Shown here piece after piece: positions 9,141-16,861 of a stretch of 26,778 bases of DNA. The stretch lies in the NCBI GenBank assembly GCA_046590195.1, contig JBKJTP010000099.1:1-26778 (forward strand). The letters run 5' to 3'. A model generated the notes under the pieces. It was given only the letters and a program-made list of their open reading frames with translations, was not told where the DNA came from and did not search any database. Position 1 is the first letter of the stretch. Each line of letters begins with the position of its first letter. Origin of the DNA: JBKJTP01 sp046590195 (GTDB lineage: Bacteria > Bacteroidota > Ignavibacteria > Palsa-1295). A program made the position numbers and the translations under genes.

Positions 9141-9165
9141 GAAAATCCCCAGCGGACCGGGGATT
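9141..9165 (-). terminator. terminator-like hairpin overlapping the primase leader
   Basis: On the minus strand AATCCCC (9165-9159) pairs with GGGGATT (9150-9144) across an 8-nt loop, followed by TTTTCTTAT and then the primase ATG. It lies between the protease and primase genes. The 3' arm contains the GGGGA that would serve as the primase ribosome binding site, so it may act both as a terminator and as a translation switch. Confidence 0.65.
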
Positions 9166-9187
9166 ATATCTGTTACTCGGAAGACAA

Positions 9188-9949
9188 TCAAGCCTTCTTC
9201 TTTCGAGTGCTTCGCTTCTGCGGTTGAGCCTGTGATTCACCGGAACTCTCTTCAGCTTGCGCCTCAGCGGCCAATGCCTCTAGCTGCTTTACTAGCGCCT
9301 CTACGACGGCATCTGGTGCCTCCGGCTCAGCCTCACCGGCCAGCGTATCCATTAACGCGTTGACGGAACCGGCAGCACGAGTAGAGTCGAGACGTTGTAA
9401 GACTTCTTCGGATTCCATCCAGAAGTCCTTACCATTTACAACTTCATCAATCTCGGCAGGAGTTAGGAACTTACCGTACATGTCATGCGCTAGTTTACTG
9501 AAGTATTGTTCCGAATGCTTGACGCGGAGTGCTACTTCATTACCCTTACCCCACGCACCATGGCTGTAGTTGTGAATCATGAACGTGCAGTTCGGATTGA
9601 CAACGTGCTTATGCCCTGCGAGGAAGATGAGTGTACCTGCCGATGCTACCATTCCCTCGATGCAAGTTACAACAGTAGCATTGGACTGGCGAATGGCACT
9701 GATGATTTGAATCGCGGTGTAGAGGTTACCACCCGGTGTGTTGAGGTAGAGGAAAACGGTATCATGCTGCTCTGCTGTCTTCAACACGTTTATCATGTCT
9801 AGGAAAGAGTTCACTTCATTGATTTCGTCAACAAGATAGAAGTGATGAACGGAGACTTGAAGTGACTGCTTGTAGTACTTTATAGAATCCAACTCAGGCA
9901 ACGGTGGAAACAACATGTTGTTCTGGGTACCTCGGTGATTCTCTTGCAT
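9188..9949 (-). CDS. clpP: ClpP-like serine protease
   Basis: The product is a ClpP/crotonase-fold peptidase of 253 residues. The catalytic triad is visible: Ser103 in EGMVASAGTLIF, His126 in CTFMIHNYSHG and Asp175 in NGKDFW. The oxyanion strand NTPGGNLYTAIQII (70-83) is also present. From about 204 the protein has a long acidic Ala/Glu tail ending in a basic RSTRKKKA, which ordinary ClpP lacks. In phages such proteins can act as capsid maturation proteases or as stand-alone Clp peptidases. No capsid gene is seen nearby, whereas the AAA+ protein PrkA lies about 3 kb upstream in the same direction. The start is supported by GGGAG upstream and by a late promoter motif 31 nt away; an internal ATG at residue 12 is an alternative. 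Confidence 0.85.
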   Translation of the reverse strand: MQENHRGTQNNMLFPPLPELDSIKYYKQSLQVSVHHFYLVDEINEVNSFLDMINVLKTAEQHDTVFLYLNTPGGNLYTAIQIISAIRQSNATVVTCIEGMVASAGTLIFLAGHKHVVNPNCTFMIHNYSHGAWGKGNEVALRVKHSEQYFSKLAHDMYGKFLTPAEIDEVVNGKDFWMESEEVLQRLDSTRAAGSVNALMDTLAGEAEPEAPDAVVEALVKQLEALAAEAQAEESSGESQAQPQKRSTRKKKA

Positions 9950-9979
9950 GTGAACGACTCTCCCATTTTGCGTCAGAAG

Positions 9980-9987
9980 TATTTATG
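9980..9987 (-). promoter_or_regulatory. T4-type late promoter for the ClpP-like gene
   Basis: The minus strand reads CATAAATA, 31 nt before the ATG at 9949 and downstream of the terminator at 10009-10041. Confidence 0.65.
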
Positions 9988-10008
9988 GACGCCTCTGACC
10001 GTAGCAAT

Positions 10009-10041
10009 AAAAAGCGACGACCTTCACGGCCGTCGCTTTTT
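10009..10041. terminator. intrinsic terminator, bidirectional shape
   Basis: AAAAAGCGACG (10009-10019) pairs with CGTCGCTTTTT (10031-10041), and the stem continues two more pairs past one mismatch. On the minus strand it follows the 48-residue gene, with a second small hairpin at 10048-10069 (8 bp with one bulge) between the stop codon and the terminator. Confidence 0.9.
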
Positions 10042-10073
10042 ATGGTTCACGTAACGTTTTGTTAGCGTGTTTT

Positions 10074-10220
10074 TTATGCGGTCTTCTTTGGGAAGCGAGT
10101 CCTGAACTTCTCGAAGGCAACCTTGTATTTCTCATACAGGTACAGTGTAATGACCTGATGCTTCGCGCCGTAAACGGCACCGGTTGCGAATACAGCTACA
10201 TAATATAGAGCGTCTACCAT
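10074..10220 (-). CDS. small single-pass membrane peptide, 48 aa
   Basis: The ATG at 10218-10220 has a perfect AGGAG at 7-nt spacing and a consensus late promoter 28 nt upstream, so this short gene is well supported. The product MVDALYYVAVFATGAVYGAK has one hydrophobic helix at about 4-18, followed by a soluble, strongly basic tail ending RTRFPKKTA. The likely topology is a membrane anchor with a cytoplasmic basic tail. It follows spoVR directly but has its own promoter and terminator. No motif of a holin or spanin could be confirmed; function unknown. Confidence 0.75.
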   Translation of the reverse strand: MVDALYYVAVFATGAVYGAKHQVITLYLYEKYKVAFEKFRTRFPKKTA

Positions 10221-10246
10221 GATTGTTCTCCTGAGTTGGTATAGTA

Positions 10247-10254
10247 CTATTTAT
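10247..10254 (-). promoter_or_regulatory. consensus T4-type late promoter
   Basis: The minus strand reads GTATAAATAG, an exact match to TATAAATA, 28 nt before the ATG of the 48-residue membrane peptide. It lies between spoVR (ends 10271) and that gene. Confidence 0.75.
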
Positions 10255-10270
10255 ACAAACTGTACTCAGG

Positions 10271-11773
10271 TCAGTAGGTTTCGAAAATGTCACCAGTATC
10301 GGTTTGGGATACGACATTAACGTCAAAATTCCAAATATGCTCGACGTAATCCAGCACGTGGCCGATATCCCCCATGTCCAACCCAACCCCTTCTGGTGAG
10401 ATATGAGTTAATCCTAATGCCCTTGTAAGTGGGTCTACAGAAGTAACTTGAATGTTCGGGAGTATCTCCATCAAATCGAACATCTTCGCTAGCCGTTCTC
10501 TGATGCCTAGGTACCCACTTCTATTATGGATATGTGTGATGGTGATTTTGTCTGCGGCATCTAAGTCCTCAATGGCAAACATTCTGTAATGCCTGATAAG
10601 ATGTGGTGATAGGAATTGGAGTACGAAACTCTCATCTCTAAAGTTTTCCATAGCCCACTTCGTGGTCTCAACCCACTTACAGTTACCGGCGAAGCCCGGA
10701 AACCACTCTCTGTCCTCTTCGGTAGGCTCCATGCAGATACGCTTGATATCTTGGAACATGCGGAATCCCAAGGAGTAAACATTGATTCCCATCTTCGAGT
10801 AGTACGGGTGTGAGAATGTCGGCTGCGCCGTAACACCAGTGTGGGATTCGATGAATTCAAGCATGAACCCGTTGTCAACCAACCCCTTGTCATAGAGTCG
10901 ATTCATGATGTTGTAATGACAAAAGGTAGCCCAGCCCTCATTTATGAGCTTTGTCTGGCGCTGGGGGTAGAAGTATTGAGCAACCTTCCGGACTATGCGG
11001 AGCAATTCTCGTTGCCATTCTTCTAGATACGGGGCGTTCTTCTCCAAGAAGTATAGGAGGTTTTCCTCGGGCTCCATCTCTTGGAACCGCTTGAAGAAAT
11101 CGTCATCTACATTCGGTTTCGCAACCTTGTTAGCTGTCGTCTGGGATATGACATCATCATAAGACGCTTCAGAGAAGAGTAGATTCTTCAGCTTATTAGC
11201 ATCTGCCTCTATGGATGATGCAGTGCGACTTCTCTTGTACTTGTCTATCCCGTACAGTTCGATGGCATGGCAGGCATCAAGAAAAGTCTCCACGTTGTCC
11301 TGCCCATACTTTTCTTCACATTCGGCGACATACTTCTTGGCGAACGAGAGATAATCAATGATGAAGTTGGCATCAGTCCAGTTCTTGAACAGGTAGTTAT
11401 TCTTGAAGAAGGAATTGTGTCCGAAGCAGGCATGTGCAGTGACCAATGCCTGCATCATGATGCTATTCTCTTCCATCAAGTATGCGATACACGGGGAACT
11501 GTTGATGACCACCTCATAAGCAAGGTTCATCTGCCCTTTGTCATAGGAGCTTTTGTTAGCCACGAAGTCCTTTCCGAACTTCCAGTGACTGTACATTACC
11601 GGCATGGCGTGCGTGCTGTAGGCTTCCAGCATCTGGTCAGATGAGATAATCTCCAATTGATTAGGGTAGGTTGATAGCTGGAAGTCTTCCACTGCTATCT
11701 TCTCGATTTCCTCGTAATACTGGTTAAGTATTTCCGGAGTCCATTCACCCGTGGTTTGGAGTTTCTTTGTCAT
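10271..11773 (-). CDS. spoVR: SpoVR family protein (YcgB-like)
   Basis: The product is 500 residues, close to the 510 of E. coli YcgB. Landmarks typical of SpoVR are the N-terminal segment with LSTYPNQLEIISSDQMLEAY, then MPVMYSHWKFGKDF, the NSSPCIAYLMEEN stretch, HACFGHNSFFKNN, the INEGWATFCHY helix and NPYALGF-like INVYSLGFRMFQDIKR. The molecular role of SpoVR proteins is not settled; in bacteria they are linked to sporulation cortex formation and to stress response together with PrkA and YeaH. Here it is the last gene of that three-gene operon: its ATG overlaps the yeaH stop as TAATG. Nothing looks truncated. Identification is strong, function in a phage is unknown. Confidence 0.92.
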   Translation of the reverse strand: MTKKLQTTGEWTPEILNQYYEEIEKIAVEDFQLSTYPNQLEIISSDQMLEAYSTHAMPVMYSHWKFGKDFVANKSSYDKGQMNLAYEVVINSSPCIAYLMEENSIMMQALVTAHACFGHNSFFKNNYLFKNWTDANFIIDYLSFAKKYVAECEEKYGQDNVETFLDACHAIELYGIDKYKRSRTASSIEADANKLKNLLFSEASYDDVISQTTANKVAKPNVDDDFFKRFQEMEPEENLLYFLEKNAPYLEEWQRELLRIVRKVAQYFYPQRQTKLINEGWATFCHYNIMNRLYDKGLVDNGFMLEFIESHTGVTAQPTFSHPYYSKMGINVYSLGFRMFQDIKRICMEPTEEDREWFPGFAGNCKWVETTKWAMENFRDESFVLQFLSPHLIRHYRMFAIEDLDAADKITITHIHNRSGYLGIRERLAKMFDLMEILPNIQVTSVDPLTRALGLTHISPEGVGLDMGDIGHVLDYVEHIWNFDVNVVSQTDTGDIFETY

Positions 11774-13089
11774 TAGGCTTTCTCTTTCTTGTCCTTCTCG
11801 AACAAACTACGGAATACCGGATAGATGTCGGTGATTGCGCTTATTGACCTGAGCGCGAATTTATAGGCATATCCATCGTGTTTAGTCCGTATGGTTTCAT
11901 ACTGCTTCATTAGAACCGTATCATTTTCAGTAAATGTTGACTGCGGGAACAGTGAGTACGAATATACAGACTTCACATCCACGAAAGCAAAATACTGAAC
12001 GAGGGGGAGAATCTTAGACAAGTGCGTATTCAGCGCCGCTAGCTCGGAGTCACCTTCCCAGTTGTCACCGTCACTCATTTGGCAAACGTATGAATTGTAC
12101 AAGGCGGTCGGGTATCTGTCCTTGATAATAGCGTGGGTCAATTCGAGGGCTTTCGAAACGATTGTTCCTCCGTTCTCTCTGGAATAGAAGAAGTCATACT
12201 CGGAGACTTCAAAGGCTTCGTGGTGGTGCTTGATGAAGATTATCTCAACATTCTCGTACTGCTTCGTAAGGAAAAGATAGAGCATCATAAAGAAGCGTTT
12301 TGCCATTTCCTTATGCCAACTGGTCATACTCCCGCTGACATCGAGGATACAGAACATGACAGCCTTGGTAACTGGCTGCGGCACTATTTCAATGTGCTTG
12401 TATCTAAGGTCGCGCTCTTCCAGAAACGGAATACTTTCTCCGGCACGACGAAGTTCCTCCAATTCCAGACGAATGGCTTCCACCTCTTCTTCTGTCTTTG
12501 CGTCTTCGAGTTTCTGTTCCAACTCTTCAATTAGAAGCTGAATACTACCGTCGATGGCAAATACTCGTTTGAAGGAGTTTACCATCGTCTTCCTCAAGTC
12601 CAAACGAGCAGGCGATCCAGAGGACGTGTAGCCAGCCAGATGGGAGGTGTAGTTTTCATCTTCGATAAGTTGCTTCTTGACCAAATCCGGAAGTTCAAGA
12701 CCATCAAAAAATATGTCCAAGAACTCCTTATGGGTAATGTTGAAGTAGAAATCATCTTCACCTTCCTCAGCATCGCCACCGGACCGCCCCGGAGAGCCGC
12801 TTCCGGGCTTTCGTATCGTGTCACCGACGACAAACCCCTCGTTTCCGATGACAACCTGTCTCTTATCCCTATGACGATCTAGGGTTATCTGTGGTTCCTT
12901 CAGCGTCTTCCCGGCAATCTTGACCTTCTTGGTCTTGTTGTCGCCTATAGACTTTATATCAGCATCGTTGGAGATGAATTCCTTAACGGCTTCTTTGATC
13001 CGCTCCGACGCTCGCCGAGAGAACTTGGCTCGATTTGCTGAGCTTTTGTTCTTGTTCTCGACGGTTCGGTCAATGATGATGTGGGTCAT
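11773..13089 (-). CDS. yeaH: YeaH/YhbH family protein (DUF444, von Willebrand A-like)
   Basis: I start this at the ATG at 13089, giving 438 residues that begin MTHIIIDRTVENKNKSSANR, which parallels the N terminus of bacterial YeaH. A TTG 33 bases upstream would add residues inside prkA and is not needed. The N-terminal part is basic, followed by a Gly/Asp/Glu-rich segment (95-113), a coiled-coil stretch (185-216) and a VWA-like domain with the metal site DVSGSMTSW (250-258), a Thr in GGTIVSKAL (about 309) and an Asp in QMSDGDNW (340). VWA proteins commonly act as adaptors for AAA+ ATPases, here presumably PrkA. Only 2 bases separate it from the prkA stop, and it overlaps spoVR by 1 base. Confidence 0.92.
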   Translation of the reverse strand: MTHIIIDRTVENKNKSSANRAKFSRRASERIKEAVKEFISNDADIKSIGDNKTKKVKIAGKTLKEPQITLDRHRDKRQVVIGNEGFVVGDTIRKPGSGSPGRSGGDAEEGEDDFYFNITHKEFLDIFFDGLELPDLVKKQLIEDENYTSHLAGYTSSGSPARLDLRKTMVNSFKRVFAIDGSIQLLIEELEQKLEDAKTEEEVEAIRLELEELRRAGESIPFLEERDLRYKHIEIVPQPVTKAVMFCILDVSGSMTSWHKEMAKRFFMMLYLFLTKQYENVEIIFIKHHHEAFEVSEYDFFYSRENGGTIVSKALELTHAIIKDRYPTALYNSYVCQMSDGDNWEGDSELAALNTHLSKILPLVQYFAFVDVKSVYSYSLFPQSTFTENDTVLMKQYETIRTKHDGYAYKFALRSISAITDIYPVFRSLFEKDKKEKA

Positions 13090-13091
13090 TA

Positions 13092-15029
13092 TTAATTGCT
13101 TTTGTTGTACTGTGTATACCAACTGACAATCAACTGGATTTGACGCTTAGTGTAACCGCGTACTACCATCCGTTCTACGAACTTGTGGTGCTTTTCTTCA
13201 TCATCCGTGGACTTCTTGGTACCGAAGGAGATGATAGGTAGCAGTTCTTCCGTACCAGAGAACATTCTCTTCTCGATGACGCGGCGTAGCTTCTCGTAGG
13301 AGGTCCAGACGGGCATCTTGCCATCCGACGCTGCCTTGGCGCGAAGGACGAAGTTGACAATCTCATGCCTGAAATCCTTCGGATTGGAAATCATGGCCGT
13401 CTTTTCCATCTTCTGCAATTCCTTGTCCAAGGTTTCGCGGTCCATCATGGTACCGGTGTCCGGGTCACGGTAGTCCTGATTCATAACCCAAAAGTCGGCA
13501 TACTTGACGTAGTTGTCGAAAAGGTTCTGACCGTAATCGGAATAGGATTCGAGGTAAGCCTTCTGAAGCTCTTCCTCCACAAACTCTGCATACTTTGTCT
13601 TAAGCAGGTTATGGATGAAGGCGATGTAGTTGGATTCCTTTTCGTCCCCGAAGCATTCCTGCTTGATCTGGTTTTCAAGGATATACATCAAGTGGATTGG
13701 GTTCGCCGCAACTTCTTCGGTGTCGAAGTTGAAGACCTTACTCAGGATTTTGTAAGCGAATCGTGTGGACATACCGTCCATACCCTCACGAACACCGGCA
13801 TGGTCCTTGTACTCCTTGTACGACTTAGCCTTCGGCATGGTCTCCTTGACATAATCGCCATTGTAGACCAACAGCTTGGCGTACAGGTCGGAATTCTCCG
13901 GGTCAGAAAGACGAGTAAGGATGGAGAACATTGCCAGCATCTCCAACGTCTTCGGGGCAACCGGAGCGCCGGATAGCTCGGAGTTAGCAATCAGTTTGTC
14001 ATAAATGGCGACTTCCTCGTTGATTTTGAGGCAGTACGGTACATTGATGAGGTTAACTCGGTCCAAGAAGGCTTCATTGTTACGATTGTTCTTGAAGGTC
14101 TCCCACTCTGATTCGTTACTGTGAGCAAGAATGACGCCTTGGAACGGGATGGCACCGAAACGCCGGGTGCCATTGTAGTTGCTCTCCTGCGTGGCAGTGA
14201 GCAACGGGTTGAGCATCTTGATAGGAGCCTTGAACATCTCCACGAACTCCATGATGCCCTGTGTAGCGATATTCAGGGCTCCGGTATATCCGTAAGCATC
14301 CGGGTCATCTTCGCCCAGACGCTGTAGCTTGTTGATGTTGACGGACCCTACGAGGGTCGAGATGTCCTGATTGTTCTCATCACCGGGCTCGGCCTTGGAG
14401 ATAGCCACCTGATTGATGATGGACGGGTACATTTTCACGACGGTGAACTTAGTCAGGTCGCCTTCGAACTCGGTCAGACGCTTCTGTGCCCACGGGGATG
14501 CGATAGTCCGCAGGTAACGAGTGGGGATGTTATACTCATCACGGAGCGTAGCACCATGCAGACCGGAATCGAACAGGCCAAGAGGCGACTCGAAAATAGG
14601 GGAATAGACATCACCCGCTTTGAGTACATAGATGGCTTCACGCTCCATCAACTTCTTCAACCTTTCGGCTAGGCTGGATTTACCACCGCCGACCGGGCCA
14701 AGAAGATACAGGATTTGCTTGGATTCTTCGAGATTCTGAGCAGCGTGCTTGAAGTGGCTGACGATGTTCTCGATGGTCTCTTCCATACCGAAAAAGTCGG
14801 AAAAGGCCGGGTAAATCTTGATCTTCCTGTTAGAGAAGATTCTGGAAAGTCGTGGGTTTTCTGCGGTGTTGAGTGTGACTGGTTCACCAATCGCCTTCAG
14901 CATTCTCTCGGCAGAAGTTGCGTAGCAAGAAGGATCAGTCTTGCAGCGTTCCAGATATTCTACAATGGAAAGCTCTTCTTTGTTACGGGCGTTGAACTGC
15001 TCTTTGAACAATGTTTTCAACTTATTCAT
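13092..15029 (-). CDS. prkA: PrkA (YeaG) family AAA+ serine kinase/protease-like protein
   Basis: The product is 645 residues, against 644 in E. coli YeaG. The N-terminal AAA+ domain has a Walker A motif GPVGGGKSS (111-119) and an N-terminal ENPRLSRIFSNRKI segment; further typical blocks are LFDSGLHGATL-like turn regions, GIMEFVEMFKAPIKMLNPLL, and FGAIPFQGVILAHSNESEW. The C-terminal kinase-like region contains MSTRFAYKILSKVFNFD and ends in a helical tail. PrkA proteins are described as Ser/Thr kinases, and a protease activity has been reported for the Bacillus protein. GGAG stands 6 nt before the ATG, behind a 5-bp hairpin, and a late promoter motif lies 83 nt upstream. First gene of the prkA-yeaH-spoVR operon; apparently intact. 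Confidence 0.93.
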   Translation of the reverse strand: MNKLKTLFKEQFNARNKEELSIVEYLERCKTDPSCYATSAERMLKAIGEPVTLNTAENPRLSRIFSNRKIKIYPAFSDFFGMEETIENIVSHFKHAAQNLEESKQILYLLGPVGGGKSSLAERLKKLMEREAIYVLKAGDVYSPIFESPLGLFDSGLHGATLRDEYNIPTRYLRTIASPWAQKRLTEFEGDLTKFTVVKMYPSIINQVAISKAEPGDENNQDISTLVGSVNINKLQRLGEDDPDAYGYTGALNIATQGIMEFVEMFKAPIKMLNPLLTATQESNYNGTRRFGAIPFQGVILAHSNESEWETFKNNRNNEAFLDRVNLINVPYCLKINEEVAIYDKLIANSELSGAPVAPKTLEMLAMFSILTRLSDPENSDLYAKLLVYNGDYVKETMPKAKSYKEYKDHAGVREGMDGMSTRFAYKILSKVFNFDTEEVAANPIHLMYILENQIKQECFGDEKESNYIAFIHNLLKTKYAEFVEEELQKAYLESYSDYGQNLFDNYVKYADFWVMNQDYRDPDTGTMMDRETLDKELQKMEKTAMISNPKDFRHEIVNFVLRAKAASDGKMPVWTSYEKLRRVIEKRMFSGTEELLPIISFGTKKSTDDEEKHHKFVERMVVRGYTKRQIQLIVSWYTQYNKSN

Positions 15030-15110
15030 TCATTTCTCCGTGCTGAGCCGTGACTCAGGATTCTAACGCACTGACGCTGCCTTTAGTAACAAAAAGAAGT
15101 CTACCATTTT

Positions 15111-15119
15111 TTATTTAGC
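15111..15119 (-). promoter_or_regulatory. late promoter-like motif before prkA
   Basis: The minus strand reads GCTAAATAA. The 11-base string ATTTAGCACGG on the plus strand occurs both here and at 16067-16077, suggesting a shared promoter type. It is 83 nt from the prkA ATG, farther than at other late promoters. Confidence 0.5.
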
Positions 15120-15184
15120 ACGGTCAAGAAATTTGTATTTTATTATTCTCTAGATGTGTGGATTAGATCACCATTTCACATAAG

Positions 15185-15208
15185 AAAATGGAGCCGAAGC
15201 TCCATTTC
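15185..15208 (-). terminator. intrinsic terminator after the double-CxxC gene
   Basis: A 9-bp perfect stem (15186-15194 with 15199-15207) closes a loop that reads TTCG on the minus strand, a stable UUCG tetraloop in RNA, followed by TTTTCTTATG. It lies 3 bases after the stop at 15211. Confidence 0.9.
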
Positions 15209-15210
15209 TA

Positions 15211-15996
15211 TTACACTATTTGTACTGAGGCCCCGCATTCATGACAGAACTTTGCGGTTTGTCGCGTGTTCGTTCCGCACATCGTGCAACGCATTACCTT
15301 CTGAACAGTAACCGGCTTAGAAACAGCCATTTCTTCACCATCCCGCCCCTTCATCTGTAGTGTCATGGAGTGCTTGACGCCATCCGTCACGAGAGCCGCG
15401 ACAGTACGGAAAGCCTGTTCCACGACCGAACCCGGTGCAGTGATGCCATCCGCTACTTTCGGAGCCCACGAACGGAGAACGTTCGAACTATCCGATGAAT
15501 TGCTGCCTTGGAGGTCGAATGTGGCTGTAGTCGTGGAGCTATTGGTAAACGATTGTGTCGAGCAAGACGTACTCAACAGGGTGCTACCACCCCAACAGCC
15601 AGAACCCCACTGGACGAGACTCCAGTACTCTTCCACCGCAGCAGGCTTACGAGCGAACTCGTAGGTTACGGTTATGAGACCGTCCTCTGCCTTGTTTCCA
15701 CGATACTGCTCTATCTTAGAGGTCTTCTCGATGAACTTGAAGGCGTTACCGGCTTCGAGATTACCCTTCTTGATGAAACGCTTTAGCTCTAGGGTATCAT
15801 TACCATCGACAATCAAATGCACGTCTTCCGTAACATCGGAGCCGTCGATACTGACCTTGACTTGAGCTTTCTGGGGAGAGACATTTTTGAGTATGAGTGA
15901 ATACTCTGTCCCGAATGGTAGATAGACTATATCCTGCACTTCACGGAGGATTTTACCATTGACTTTTACCGCAACAACGAAGTTGTTCTTAAACAT
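15211..15996 (-). CDS. hypothetical protein with C-terminal zinc ribbon, 261 aa
   Basis: The N-terminal part (1-115) is beta-rich: VAVKVNGKILREVQDIVYLP, then a segment KVSIDGSDVTEDVHLIVDGN and FKFIEKTSKIEQYRGNKAEDG. The middle (about 128-170) is rich in Ser, Thr, Gly and Asn. The C terminus carries a zinc ribbon with C237-x2-C240 and C251-x2-C254 (CTMCG ... CHECG). I associate this layout with conserved phage and bacterial proteins of unknown role; it may be a virion-associated or chaperone-like factor. The start has AAGGAG at 8-nt spacing and a late promoter motif 69 nt upstream, consistent with late expression. No enzymatic motif was found. Confidence 0.8.
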   Translation of the reverse strand: MFKNNFVVAVKVNGKILREVQDIVYLPFGTEYSLILKNVSPQKAQVKVSIDGSDVTEDVHLIVDGNDTLELKRFIKKGNLEAGNAFKFIEKTSKIEQYRGNKAEDGLITVTYEFARKPAAVEEYWSLVQWGSGCWGGSTLLSTSCSTQSFTNSSTTTATFDLQGSNSSDSSNVLRSWAPKVADGITAPGSVVEQAFRTVAALVTDGVKHSMTLQMKGRDGEEMAVSKPVTVQKVMRCTMCGTNTRQTAKFCHECGASVQIV

Positions 15997-16064
15997 AGCG
16001 ATGCTCCTTAAGGTCTACCGTCTAGAGACCTGTGGTTGTGTGAGACGGTTGGGTGTTACAAGAC

Positions 16065-16072
16065 TATTTAGC
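16065..16072 (-). promoter_or_regulatory. late promoter-like motif before the zinc-ribbon gene
   Basis: The minus strand reads GCTAAATAG in the context CCGTGCTAAATAG, nearly identical to the motif before prkA. It is 69 nt from the ATG at 15996. Confidence 0.55.
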
Positions 16073-16081
16073 ACGGCGGCA

Positions 16082-16282
16082 TTAATGTGTCGCACCATCG
16101 TCAGAGTGACCGCACGCAGGACACTTGTATACCGGAATGATTTCTACTTCATCGTGCTTTAGGGTGCGTGACCCACCGCCGAAACCTGAGCAAACACAAC
16201 GGTCGTTGCCGTTGTGTTTGGGGTCAATGGCAATGCCGATGACCATCTCGATATTACAATGCGGGCAAATGTAGTGTTTCAT
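16082..16282 (-). CDS. small zinc-ribbon protein, 66 aa
   Basis: I start at the ATG at 16282 (MKHYICPHCNIEMVIGIAID); the 18 residues upstream in frame overlap the preceding gene and lack a good start. The product has C6-x2-C9 near the N terminus and KCPACGH near the C terminus, a two-CxxC rubredoxin-like zinc ribbon, plus a central DRCVCSGFGGGS. No strong Shine-Dalgarno is seen; the stop of the previous gene lies 4 bases upstream, so coupling is likely. It is the last gene of a three-gene run from 16761. Function unknown, perhaps nucleic-acid or protein binding. Confidence 0.7.
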   Translation of the reverse strand: MKHYICPHCNIEMVIGIAIDPKHNGNDRCVCSGFGGGSRTLKHDEVEIIPVYKCPACGHSDDGATH

Positions 16283-16286
16283 GGCA

Positions 16287-16448
16287 TTACGCATTAGGGT
16301 CGCAAACGAGTATAAACGCCAACGCCTCTTGTGCAACTTCCAACGCTTCGTCTTCCCGCCAAGTACGTTCTGTCTTAGCTTCGAGATATGCTATGTCCGA
16401 TTCCAGTTGCTTCCGCCATTCCGTGTTGGTGGGTATCAGTCTCGGCAT
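16287..16448 (-). CDS. small hypothetical protein, 53 aa
   Basis: The ATG at 16446-16448 starts a product, MPRLIPTNTEWRKQLESDIA, that continues as a charged helix (YLEAKTERTWREDEALEVAQ) and ends FILVCDPNA. An AGGTG element sits inside the end of the preceding gene, and the start codon lies 4 bases past that gene's stop. Helical wheel character suggests a small coiled-coil or adaptor. No family recognised; support comes from spacing, direction and reading frame continuity. Confidence 0.65.
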   Translation of the reverse strand: MPRLIPTNTEWRKQLESDIAYLEAKTERTWREDEALEVAQEALAFILVCDPNA

Positions 16449-16452
16449 GTTC

Positions 16453-16761
16453 TTAGACACCTAGGCGATTGAAAATACTTTCAAGGCGAGCAATCGACTG
16501 GTCGATGAATATTCGATGTTCTTGGATTTTTGTTGCTACCGGTACTAATTCCTGATGTGGAGTAGCATCGGTCTTTTCCTTCTCTGACCCGTGTAGACAA
16601 AGCACTGGCCGAAGAGCATCTTCCAATTGCGAAATTTTATTCCAGAGAGTAGCAGTCGAGTCACCAAGACCTCGAAGCTCACGTGAAACCTGTGAATCGT
16701 CTAGTACATCTTCTACCGTATCAACACTGTTCACTGCTCTTACTTTATCACTGTAACCCAT
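16453..16761 (-). CDS. hypothetical helical protein, 102 aa
   Basis: The product MGYSDKVRAVNSVDTVEDVL continues with two helical stretches (SQVSRELRGLGDSTATLWNK and ATKIQEHRIFIDQSIARLES). The ATG at 16761 has AGAGGA about 8 nt upstream, a good ribosome binding site. It leads the small operon that continues through 16287-16448 and 16082-16282. A sigma70-like promoter candidate lies 39-68 nt upstream. Function unknown. Confidence 0.75.
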   Translation of the reverse strand: MGYSDKVRAVNSVDTVEDVLDDSQVSRELRGLGDSTATLWNKISQLEDALRPVLCLHGSEKEKTDATPHQELVPVATKIQEHRIFIDQSIARLESIFNRLGV

Positions 16762-16799
16762 TAGTCTATCCTCTTTGTAATTGTTATGACACTTTGACT

Positions 16800-16829
16800 A
16801 ATTTACCACTGGGAAAAGTGTTATGTCAA
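16800..16829 (-). promoter_or_regulatory. possible sigma70-like promoter for the 16761 operon
   Basis: The minus strand has an exact TTGACA (16829-16824), an 18-nt spacer and TAAATT (16805-16800). The -10 match is poor. It sits just downstream of the terminator at 16836-16861, where the operon starting at 16761 needs a promoter. Confidence 0.35.
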
Positions 16830-16835
16830 CGCATA

Positions 16836-16861
16836 AAAAGGGCACCCGAAGGTGCCCTTTT
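16836..16861. terminator. intrinsic terminator closing the noncoding locus
   Basis: An 11-bp stem (16836-16846 with 16851-16861) closes a loop that reads TTCG on the minus strand and is followed there by a T run (CCCTTTTTATG). It would end a minus-strand transcript starting at the late promoter at 17248-17255. Confidence 0.9.

Noticed and set aside
13090..13122. Longer YeaH start at a TTG inside prkA
   Set aside because: No ribosome binding site, and the ATG at 13089 gives the N terminus expected for the family.
13365..13976. Plus-strand open frame of 203 residues
   Set aside because: It lies antisense inside prkA, which is full length and strongly conserved; no upstream ribosome site.
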